Shown in pieces: positions 1-4,883 of a DNA stretch of 5,173 nt. The position numbers and the translations under genes are program-made. Below the pieces are notes generated by a model. That model saw nothing but the letters and a program-made list of their open reading frames with translations. It searched no databases and was not told the DNA's origin. The DNA is from Candidatus Heimdallarchaeota archaeon LC_2 (GTDB lineage Archaea > Asgardarchaeota > Heimdallarchaeia > Heimdallarchaeales > Kariarchaeaceae): assembly GCA_001940725.1 (NCBI GenBank), contig MDVR01000151.1:1-5173 (forward strand), read 5' to 3'. Position 1 is the first letter of the stretch, and each line of letters starts with the position of its first letter.

Positions 1-1
1 G

Positions 2-208
2 GATGAAGTTGCTGATGAAATTGAAGAAACAATTAAATCAGAACAAGAAGAAGCACCTGTAATTGCAGAAGTAGAATTAAATCTTGAAAGTACTCAAAAT
101 TCAACTCAAAATGGTCTTAAGCTTGAAATAACCCAACAATTTGAAGCTGCATTTAATAAAATCAAAGATAAACTAAAATCAGAAGAAGAAAAAGAAAAAA
201 GTTCTTAA
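2..208 (+). CDS. 3' end of unidentified acidic Lys/Glu-rich protein (repeat copy 1, 5' incomplete)
   Basis: This open frame runs in from the window start and ends at TAA (206-208). It encodes 68 residues identical to residues 3-70 of the ORF at 470-682, because both lie in the duplicated block. The composition is strongly charged: an acidic start (DEVADEIEE), a central Gln/Asn/Ser/Thr-rich linker with STQN twice, and a Lys/Glu-rich, probably helical tail ending EKEKSS. No start codon is visible in this copy. It looks like the C-terminal tail of a longer protein, but the family cannot be recognised. If the duplication is an artefact, this and the 470-682 ORF are the same single gene. Confidence 0.5.
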   Translation, partial: DEVADEIEETIKSEQEEAPVIAEVELNLESTQNSTQNGLKLEITQQFEAAFNKIKDKLKSEEEKEKSS

Positions 209-307
209 GTACTATATGTGGTTAACTTGAATAAATTAAATAAAAATAAGTTGAACGGTTAATAGTGGAAATTCATTAGAAAAATTTTAATTATATTTCG
301 TTATTAT

Positions 308-469
308 TTATTCTGTCTTCTTACTTGTTTCCCCCTTCTCCATAAACGCAAAATAAGCAAACCCAGCTGCGATTATTCCATAAAGGAATACATTGAGCCA
401 TTCCATCCCATTAGCATCGGTATCATCATCAAGTATATTGATTATGGTTAATATGGCACCTAGTCCATT
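308..469 (-). pseudogene. C-terminal fragment of the four-helix membrane protein (repeat copy 1)
   Basis: Reading leftward, this segment encodes residues 86-138 of the membrane protein whose complete gene is at 782-1198, including the same TAA stop at 308-310. It covers the second half of predicted helix 3, helix 4 and the charged tail. The coding sequence is cut at the repeat junction at 470/471. Upstream of that, the frame passes into antisense of the acidic ORF and meets a stop near 506 without a start codon. It therefore cannot be expressed as an intact protein. It is a by-product of the duplication, real or artefactual. Confidence 0.85.
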
Positions 470-682
470 ATGATGGATGAAGTTGCTGATGAAATTGAAG
501 AAACAATTAAATCAGAACAAGAAGAAGCACCTGTAATTGCAGAAGTAGAATTAAATCTTGAAAGTACTCAAAATTCAACTCAAAATGGTCTTAAGCTTGA
601 AATAACCCAACAATTTGAAGCTGCATTTAATAAAATCAAAGATAAACTAAAATCAGAAGAAGAAAAAGAAAAAAGTTCTTAA
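470..682 (+). CDS. Acidic, Lys/Glu-rich protein of unknown function (start lies on the repeat junction)
   Basis: The 70-residue frame begins ATG ATG and ends TAA. Residues 1-18 are rich in Asp and Glu. Residues 20-33 (PVIAEVELNLES) could form a short strand. Residues 33-40 hold two STQN repeats like a flexible linker. Residues 41-62 could form an amphipathic helix, followed by a tail of Glu, Lys and Ser. There is no signal peptide, membrane segment or enzyme motif. The first ATG uses base 470, the last base of repeat copy 1, so the start is created at or next to a possibly chimeric junction. The real protein may start at the second ATG (473) or extend further upstream. It converges on the membrane protein gene with about 100 bp between stops. 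I do not recognise the family; a disordered C-terminal tail of a longer protein is the likeliest identity. Confidence 0.45.
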   Translation: MMDEVADEIEETIKSEQEEAPVIAEVELNLESTQNSTQNGLKLEITQQFEAAFNKIKDKLKSEEEKEKSS

Positions 683-944
683 GTACTATATGTGGTTAAC
701 TTGAATAAATTAAATAAAAATAAGTTGAACGGTTAATAGTGGAAATTCATTAGAAAAATTTTAATTATATTTCGTTATTATTTATTCTGTCTTCTTACTT
801 GTTTCCCCCTTCTCCATAAACGCAAAATAAGCAAACCCAGCTGCGATTATTCCATAAAGGAATACATTGAGCCATTCCATCCCATTAGCATCGGTATCAT
901 CATCAAGTATATTGATTATGGTTAATATGGCACCTAGTCCATTA
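475..944. repeat. Direct repeat, copy 2 (perfect match to 1-470)
   Basis: This is the second copy of the 470-bp block. To its right the sequence continues without a break into the rest of the membrane protein gene, so this copy represents the genuine chromosomal context on that side. The copies diverge abruptly after attagg-side base 944 (470 in copy 1): copy 1 continues tgatgg while copy 2 continues cctaca. No mismatch was found within the block. This implies very recent duplication or an in vitro origin. Confidence 0.97.
683..781. other. Convergent intergenic region (also present at 209-307)
   Basis: About 99 bp lie between the stop of the acidic ORF on the + strand and the stop of the membrane protein on the - strand. 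The region is AT-rich with runs such as aaaaatttta and taaataaaaa, which could serve as U-rich archaeal termination signals in either direction. There is no clear stem-loop and no ORF. The same sequence occurs at 209-307 as part of the direct repeat. Confidence 0.5.
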
Positions 945-1198
945 CCTACAGTAAAACTGATACTCAAATTACGTCTCAAATCAGATGGTTCTAAATCCTT
1001 AACAAACCATAGAACAAGACCTATTAATATAAATGCTGCTCCAAATAGTTTGGTTACATGATATCCTTCTTCTGATAAAGGTACATCATAAATATCAAGT
1101 ACTTCTTTGGGGCTTAATACAAATCCAAGCCCGAATAACAAAGAAATAATTGACGTTATTGTTGTCGTGTTTTTAAATGTCAAATATTCATTCGCCAT
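782..1198 (-). CDS. Small integral membrane protein with four predicted helices, function unknown
   Basis: This complete 138-residue gene starts ATG and ends TAA. Hydrophobic segments lie at about residues 11-29 (TTTITSIISLLFGLGFVLS), 48-66, 79-98 and 109-128. Short polar loops separate them, including an acidic loop at 99-108 (DDDTDANG) before helix 4. Both termini are polar and the C-terminus is charged (EKGETSKKTE). With four helices, both termini should be on the same side of the membrane. There is no cleavable signal peptide, metal-binding motif or recognised catalytic residue. The architecture recalls small DUF4345-like four-helix proteins, but I cannot assign a family. A TATA-like box centred about 28 nt before the ATG, with no Shine-Dalgarno sequence, indicates a leaderless transcript separate from the GNAT gene 138 bp upstream. 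Part of the gene is duplicated at 308-469. Confidence 0.85.
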   Translation of the reverse strand: MANEYLTFKNTTTITSIISLLFGLGFVLSPKEVLDIYDVPLSEEGYHVTKLFGAAFILIGLVLWFVKDLEPSDLRRNLSISFTVGNGLGAILTIINILDDDTDANGMEWLNVFLYGIIAAGFAYFAFMEKGETSKKTE

Positions 1199-1220
1199 GA
1201 ATTAATAGTTTTTAATACAA

Positions 1221-1230
1221 ATTTATAAAT
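1221..1230 (-). promoter_or_regulatory. Archaeal TATA-like box for the membrane protein gene
   Basis: The sequence atttataaat (its own reverse complement) is centred about 28 nt before the ATG at 1198. In archaea transcription starts about 25 nt downstream of the TATA centre, which places the RNA 5' end at or within a few bases of the start codon. No purine-rich ribosome binding site occurs between box and ATG, consistent with leaderless translation. This rests on sequence pattern and spacing only. Confidence 0.6.
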
Positions 1231-1280
1231 TCATACTGCGATTAAAAGAAAATTGAATTGTTATTTATCGTTTAATTTAC

Positions 1281-1287
1281 AAAAAAA
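1281..1287 (-). terminator. Possible U-tract terminator after the GNAT gene
   Basis: Seven A on the + strand give a seven-U run in the - strand transcript, about 50 nt after the GNAT stop codon and before the promoter of the next gene. Archaeal RNA polymerase can terminate at such U-tracts without a hairpin. No convincing stem-loop precedes it. Its position between two co-directional genes with a separate downstream promoter supports the call, but only weakly. Confidence 0.35.
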
Positions 1288-1336
1288 GAAGCAGACAATT
1301 GATAAATTTAATTATTTTTAAATTTATTTCAATATT

Positions 1337-2101
1337 TCAATCCAAATATTGAATCATAAATCTGAAAGCTTTCTCATTATCCAAGCCTGTATTTGGAGGT
1401 GCAAATAATTTTAACTCTTCATGTTCAAATGTAGAAGCAAAGGAAATTGCAGTGTCTATGTCATCTGCATGACCGTTAAAACCCACTACCAAGTCATTTT
1501 GTTTTTCATGTCCGATTAATATTACTGATCTATTATTTATACTGTAGAGGCTATCCTCGCAACGTTTAGCATAATCACTATCAACCGGGATTACTTTGAA
1601 AACTCCTAGTAGATGCGGAAAATGTAATATTTCAATTATCTCGGCAGCTTTTTTTAGATTAATTTTTTTTACTTTATCCTTGTCAAATTCATCAGGGGGA
1701 TCAGAAACATGCAGTAAGTAAAATTTACTGAATTCAATGAAATCTAACCTTTCCAGCATAATTTTTGTTGCTGTATTATCTCCCGCTGTGGATAACCATA
1801 TTTCTTTGCAACCCAACTTTTTAGCAAGTTCTAATTGAGATCTTTGTAGTTTCGTTGCATATCCTTTCCCTCGATAATCCGGATGGCTTCGCATCGCTTC
1901 GCTCCACCCAATTTTATCACTGTATAATCGTAGATTAACAACTGACATTATTTTATTATTGTCAATTAATACTGTTGGATAACAAGTAGGATCATCAATT
2001 AGGGAATTAATTATACCCGGTAGATAATCATTACCTTCCCAGATATCTTTACAAATTTCAACTATTTCAGGATGGTCTTCGACCCGATATTCTCGAATCA
2101 C
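1337..2101 (-). CDS. GNAT-family N-acetyltransferase, two-domain, NAT16/histidine acetyltransferase-like
   Basis: This predicted cytoplasmic enzyme transfers acetyl from acetyl-CoA to an amine. Residues 1-130 form the GNAT fold. The acetyl-CoA pyrophosphate loop (motif A) lies in RSHPDYRGKGYATKLQRS, residues 71-88, with the R-x-x-G-x-A signature at R77, G80 and A82. A motif-B-like stretch follows at 105-121 (TAGDNTATKIMLERLDF, N109). Residues 140-254 are an additional C-terminal domain absent from single-domain GNATs. The N-terminal segment ICKDIWEGNDYLPG and the overall length resemble, from memory, vertebrate NAT16 (histidine N-acetyltransferase) and its prokaryotic relatives, so a small amino-acid substrate is possible but unproven. 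The start is GTG: an in-frame stop lies four codons upstream and the next Met is residue 52, past the first strand. The gene lies 57 bp after the thioesterase on the same strand but has its own TATA-like box. Confidence 0.88.
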   Translation of the reverse strand: MIREYRVEDHPEIVEICKDIWEGNDYLPGIINSLIDDPTCYPTVLIDNNKIMSVVNLRLYSDKIGWSEAMRSHPDYRGKGYATKLQRSQLELAKKLGCKEIWLSTAGDNTATKIMLERLDFIEFSKFYLLHVSDPPDEFDKDKVKKINLKKAAEIIEILHFPHLLGVFKVIPVDSDYAKRCEDSLYSINNRSVILIGHEKQNDLVVGFNGHADDIDTAISFASTFEHEELKLFAPPNTGLDNEKAFRFMIQYLD

Positions 2102-2120
2102 GTTTGATTATAGAATAATC

Positions 2121-2134
2121 AGTTAATTTAGATA
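2121..2134 (-). promoter_or_regulatory. Candidate TATA-like box for the GNAT gene
   Basis: On the - strand the sequence reads tatctaaattaact, centred about 27 nt before the GTG start codon. This is the same spacing as for the membrane protein and thioesterase genes. No Shine-Dalgarno sequence is visible between it and the GTG. The match to an archaeal TATA consensus is weaker than at 1221-1230, and the gene could instead be co-transcribed with the thioesterase 57 bp upstream. Confidence 0.4.
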
Positions 2135-2158
2135 ATGTAGCTAAAATGGAAATATCAA

Positions 2159-2584
2159 TTATTTATTGTATAATATGTTCAATTGCTCTCTAACAACTTC
2201 ATTCAAAGGTTCAGTCCTATTTTCTTGATAATTATATCCAACTTGAATCGACCGAATTTTAGCAAAAATCTTTGTCCTGTCTTGGTTGATAATCAAGTAA
2301 GAGAAATCCCATGATTTGTTTCCTATCTTACTTACCCACATAACAACAGAGATTTTATCTTCTAAATTAATCGGAGCAAGAAAGTCAATTTCAGCCCTAG
2401 CTAATATAAAGCCCATCCACTTTTGTACCCCTTTTTCTTGTAACGACTTCATCCATTCGAATCGAGAATTTTCAATATATGTTGAAAAGACAGAATTGTT
2501 AACGTGACCCATACTATCAGCATCTCGAAATCTTGGAACAAAACTTGTCAAGAAATAGTTTTCAGGTATATCAATCGTAGACAT
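2159..2584 (-). CDS. Acyl-CoA thioesterase, hotdog fold (4HBT/YbgC-FadM type)
   Basis: This protein of 141 residues, the usual length for a single hotdog domain, is predicted to hydrolyse an acyl-CoA thioester in the cytoplasm. The N-terminal family signature is clear: PRFRDADSMGHVNNSVF at residues 17-33, then Y36, E38 and R41, matching R-x-x-D-x-D-x-x-G-H-V-N-N-x-x-Y/F. D23 aligns with the catalytic Asp17 of Pseudomonas 4-hydroxybenzoyl-CoA thioesterase. The central strand pattern also fits (AEIDFLAPINLEDKI, then SKIGNKSWDFSY). The chain length and substrate cannot be read from sequence. Fatty-acyl or 3-hydroxyacyl-CoA turnover is as likely as an aromatic substrate. The start is ATG with a TATA-like box about 25 nt before it and no ribosome binding site. 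It heads a group of three - strand genes and is divergent from the HD gene. Confidence 0.93.
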   Translation of the reverse strand: MSTIDIPENYFLTSFVPRFRDADSMGHVNNSVFSTYIENSRFEWMKSLQEKGVQKWMGFILARAEIDFLAPINLEDKISVVMWVSKIGNKSWDFSYLIINQDRTKIFAKIRSIQVGYNYQENRTEPLNEVVREQLNILYNK

Positions 2585-2602
2585 GTTTGACCAATAAAAT
2601 TT

Positions 2603-2614
2603 CTTAAATTTAAG
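2603..2614 (-). promoter_or_regulatory. Candidate TATA-like box for the thioesterase gene
   Basis: The perfect palindrome cttaaatttaag is centred about 25 nt upstream of the thioesterase ATG, the spacing expected for a leaderless archaeal transcript. Being palindromic, it could also be an operator or work in either direction. A second AT-rich element, tatagctataaata at 2619-2632, lies about 42 nt before the ATG and is the alternative TATA box. Confidence 0.45.
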
Positions 2615-2776
2615 TTATTTATAGCTATAAATATTTTTAATCTATCTGAAATAAAAATTCATTATTTGAATTTAAAGTTAATCTTATAATATTTCCTTCA
2701 AATATTTCGTTTCTTGATAGTTTAAAGTATTTTTCAAAAGTTAATAAGGTTGAAATTCTATAATATTAGAATCTAG

Positions 2777-2786
2777 ATTTAAATAG
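2777..2786 (+). promoter_or_regulatory. Candidate TATA box for the HD phosphohydrolase gene
   Basis: The sequence atttaaatag lies about 57 nt before the HD gene ATG. Initiation about 25 nt downstream would give a leader of roughly 30 nt, unlike the leaderless genes on the opposite strand. The rest of the 253-bp divergent region (2585-2837) is AT-rich with several other TATA-like stretches (for example around 2684-2692 and 2757-2765), so the choice is tentative. No ORF, RNA gene or clear operator is visible in that region. Confidence 0.4.
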
Positions 2787-2826
2787 CTTTAGAATTGAAA
2801 ATTGATTGGAGAATCACTGTAAAGCA

Positions 2827-2833
2827 AGGTTAT
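2827..2833 (+). promoter_or_regulatory. Weak Shine-Dalgarno site before the HD gene
   Basis: The sequence aggttat differs by one base from aggtgat, which would pair with the conserved 3' end of archaeal 16S rRNA. The AGGT core ends 7 nt before the ATG at 2838. This supports that ATG as the start and fits the leader predicted from the upstream TATA box. The other complete genes have no such site. Confidence 0.4.
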
Positions 2834-2837
2834 CGAT

Positions 2838-4298
2838 ATGGAAAACCCAATCAATCAATTGGAAATAGAGAAAAGAATAGCTGACCCTATTCATGGTTTG
2901 ATAAGAATTACAGAAATGGAATCAAAAATTCTTGAAACATCCTACTTCCAACGCCTTCGTCACGTACGACAGCTGGGAATTGCTGAATATGTTTATCCAG
3001 GTGCAACCCATTCCCGTTTTACTCATTCGCTAGGAGTCTTGCATAATGTAACACTAATGTTTGATTCTGCATACAAAAATTGGTCTCGAAATTCAGATAT
3101 TTGTGGTGAAATAGAAGCTGAAAATGTGTTCAGTAGTCGAGCTTTAGAAATTACGAGATTAGCAGCCTTATGTCATGATCTTGGTCATTTACCATTTAGT
3201 CATAACCTTGAACCGGCAATAGAATGGATGGCTCAATCAAAATTAATCAAAGAATCCTTCAAACATGAACAAATTTCATCTGCAGTGATACACAAGAAAT
3301 TAGGACACATTTTAGATGATTACACAAAAGATGTAGCAGGATTAATTGAAGGAGATTATTTCAATATTGAAACTCCCATGTTTTCTAATTTTCTTATTAG
3401 TAGTGCAATTGATGCAGATAGAATGGATTATTTATTTCGGGATTCTGTGTACTGTGGAGTAGATTATGGTAGATTTGATAAGCCTCGGTTACTAGATTCT
3501 CTTTATCCATACAGAATAAAGATTGGTGGTCAACACTATGATGCGATGGCCATTCACAATAAGGGCATAGAAGCAGTAGAACAATTCCTACTTGCAAGAC
3601 ATAGAATGCATCAAACAATTTATTTTAATCGGACAGTTGTAGGTTTTGAGGCAGGATTAAGACGGGCATATTATATGATTTCAGCAAATGACCCACCTTG
3701 GGAACTACCTGATTCTTATTTGGAAGATCCAGAAACACTTCTTGCATTTGATGATCCAGCATTTTTTTCCAATCTCAAAGCAAGCCTAAGTAAGGCTGAT
3801 AGTTGGTTAAAAGAGCCATTACTTAAAAGAATCTCAATTAGAAAAATGGGCCCCTTTTACTACACTTCAACTGGTAATATTCAAAGTGATGAAGTGGATT
3901 TAGAGAAATTTAAATTGTTGAAGGAATTACAGGAACAATTGGAAAGACCATCAGAACACTGGTATGATAGTGATCATTGGATGTATGCTGAAAGTAAAAA
4001 ACAATCATTGGTAAAACCATTACCTAAATCCATTAATAAGAAGTATGATGAATTTGCTGATGCTAAAGACTTGAAAAACACAATATTATTAATAAATAAT
4101 CAAGGTAAATTAGATGATCCAACTCATCGACATTATGGACATACATTTTTGCCATATATTTCAGGACATACATATCATCGTTTCTTATTTTTTTGTCATA
4201 AAGATAATACTGAGAAGTTGGAAGTTGCCATCAAACCTTTATTAGATCGTTTTGAAGAATATCAATGGCAGCAATCTTCATTACGAAGTTATTTTTAA
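2838..4298 (+). CDS. HD-domain phosphohydrolase, SAMHD1/EF1143/YwfO-like, probable dNTP triphosphohydrolase
   Basis: This complete 486-residue cytoplasmic enzyme belongs to the COG1078-type HD family, whose members split dNTPs into deoxynucleoside and triphosphate. Using SAMHD1 as reference, the motif RFTHSLGV gives metal ligand H63 (SAMHD1 H167) and R60 (R164). CHDLGHLPFSH gives H113 and D114 (H206, D207) plus catalytic H117 (H210). KHEQ gives H143 (H233). IDADRMDYLFRD gives D194 (D311), R195 in place of K312, Y198 (Y315) and D202 (D319). Q45-L46 sits in RQLG at the same spacing as the nucleotide-contacting Q149-L150. The active site is therefore complete. The C-terminal 190 residues are lineage-variable and carry no recognised domain; the N-terminal SAM domain of SAMHD1 is absent. 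Activity on dNTPs is inferred; relatives can be allosteric or prefer other nucleotides. The stop lies 13 bp from the convergent stop of a YwgA-like gene. Residues 396-486 are repeated in inverted orientation at the window end. Confidence 0.93.
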   Translation: MENPINQLEIEKRIADPIHGLIRITEMESKILETSYFQRLRHVRQLGIAEYVYPGATHSRFTHSLGVLHNVTLMFDSAYKNWSRNSDICGEIEAENVFSSRALEITRLAALCHDLGHLPFSHNLEPAIEWMAQSKLIKESFKHEQISSAVIHKKLGHILDDYTKDVAGLIEGDYFNIETPMFSNFLISSAIDADRMDYLFRDSVYCGVDYGRFDKPRLLDSLYPYRIKIGGQHYDAMAIHNKGIEAVEQFLLARHRMHQTIYFNRTVVGFEAGLRRAYYMISANDPPWELPDSYLEDPETLLAFDDPAFFSNLKASLSKADSWLKEPLLKRISIRKMGPFYYTSTGNIQSDEVDLEKFKLLKELQEQLERPSEHWYDSDHWMYAESKKQSLVKPLPKSINKKYDEFADAKDLKNTILLINNQGKLDDPTHRHYGHTFLPYISGHTYHRFLFFCHKDNTEKLEVAIKPLLDRFEEYQWQQSSLRSYF

Positions 4299-4403
4299 TT
4301 CTCAATAATTCTCAATTTAATTTTTCAATAAGTTTAGCTGAAATATCTATATCATTGTTAGAAAACCTCATTCCTGATTTCTTGATTAAAGTTAATTTTG
4401 CAT
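4022..4403 (+). repeat. Perfect 382-bp inverted repeat, left arm
   Basis: This arm is the exact reverse complement of 4792-5173; paired positions always sum to 9195. It holds the last 91 codons of the HD gene, a 13-bp gap, and the 3' end of the YwgA-like gene on the - strand. The match begins to fail at 4404, where g faces g. The outer limit is set by the window end, so the true arm may be longer. No mismatch was found. The arm boundaries fall inside two coding regions and there is no transposase in the spacer, so this is not a mobile element. A fold-back chimera is the simplest explanation. Confidence 0.97.
4312..4401 (-). pseudogene. 3' fragment of the YwgA-like gene, convergent with the HD gene
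   Basis: Read on the - strand, this encodes the last 29 residues (133-161) of the YwgA-like protein with its TGA stop at 4312-4314, ending abruptly at the inverted-repeat junction. It starts 13 bp after the HD gene stop. If the sequence beyond 4403 is a fold-back artefact, this is not a pseudogene. It is then the true genomic position and orientation of the YwgA-like gene, whose remaining codons are supplied, reversed, by 4404-4883. Confidence 0.75.
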
Positions 4404-4883
4404 GAATTAGGTGATGTAAAAGGAGAAAAAAACTTACAAAAAATGGTTTACCTTATACAAAGCCATGGAGAATCAATTGGCTACACGTTCAAATGGAATC
4501 TATTTGGACCAATTTCATTCAAATTGCAAAATGATCTTGAAGAAGCAATTTCCCTAGGATTTATAGCAGTTAATCGTAGTGATCAAGTACCTGTTTATAC
4601 TTCAAAAATAACTGTACAAGACTCAAAATACTGGAAGAAACGAATTGATAATATCAATTTATCAGAAAATGTTGTATTAAATATTGGTTCAATTTCTAAA
4701 TTACTTGATTACTCTAGAAAATTTCCAAATCATATTGAAATTGCTGCTTCATTGGATTACTTAACCAAAGAAGATGGTTTAACGATAGAAGATGCAAAAT
4801 TAACTTTAATCAAGAAATCAGGAATGAGGTTTTCTAACAATGATATAGATATTTCAGCTAAACTTATTGAAAAATTAAATTGA
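4398..4883 (+). CDS. YwgA-like protein, N-terminus probably truncated by the repeat junction
   Basis: The open frame encodes 161 residues ending TGA. Residues 5-57 match what I recall of the YwgA family, (G-R-K-x-L-Q-K-x-x-Y-L, then Y-x-F-x-x-x-x-Y-G-P-Y-S-x-x-L-x-x-D-L-x-x-L-x-x-L-G-x-I): here GDVKGEKNLQKMVYLI, YTFKWNLFGPIS and NDLEEAISLGFI. The fold is likely a winged-helix-like domain, followed by a helical C-terminal half (residues 88-161). There is no signal peptide, membrane segment or catalytic motif. Function is unknown. The frame's apparent start, TTG CAT at 4398-4403, belongs to the repeat arm. Family members begin roughly 12-18 residues earlier with a helix, so the real N-terminus is missing here. 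The true gene is probably on the opposite strand, convergent with the HD gene. The ywfO and ywgA genes of Bacillus are also neighbours, which supports a functional link with the HD enzyme. A distant relation to SocA/Panacea-type antitoxin domains is possible but not shown. Confidence 0.65.
   Translation: MHELGDVKGEKNLQKMVYLIQSHGESIGYTFKWNLFGPISFKLQNDLEEAISLGFIAVNRSDQVPVYTSKITVQDSKYWKKRIDNINLSENVVLNIGSISKLLDYSRKFPNHIEIAASLDYLTKEDGLTIEDAKLTLIKKSGMRFSNNDIDISAKLIEKLN

Larger units (their letters stand above)
1..470. repeat. Direct repeat, copy 1 (perfect match to 475-944)
   Basis: This stretch is identical base for base to 475-944, at a constant offset of 474 bp. The match runs from the first base of the window to base 470; four bases (tgat, 471-474) separate the copies. 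Because it begins at the window edge, the true left limit is unknown. The repeat ends in the middle of a codon for the membrane protein, not at a gene boundary, and has no inverted termini or transposase. It is therefore not an insertion sequence. It is either a true tandem duplication or, more likely, a direct-type amplification or assembly chimera. Confidence 0.97.

Noticed and set aside
1..944. Terminal direct repeats marking a circular element, provirus or attachment sites
   Set aside because: The two copies are adjacent rather than at opposite ends, and there is no integrase, replication or virion gene in the window.
867..1061. Open frame of 64 codons on the + strand
   Set aside because: It lies entirely antisense to the membrane protein gene, whose hydrophobic pattern, start and promoter are convincing. 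It has low-complexity Ser/Pro content and no family signal.
2316..2507. Open frame of 63 codons on the + strand
   Set aside because: It is antisense to the thioesterase, which carries a clear hotdog signature; this frame has no recognisable content.
2585..2837. Possible RNA gene, tRNA or CRISPR in the divergent intergenic region
   Set aside because: The 253 bp are AT-rich with TATA-like stretches only. There is no cloverleaf, no GC-rich folded block and no regularly spaced repeat.
3397..3618. Open frame of 73 codons on the - strand
   Set aside because: It is antisense to the conserved core of the HD phosphohydrolase and rich in Cys, His and Leu as expected of a shadow frame.
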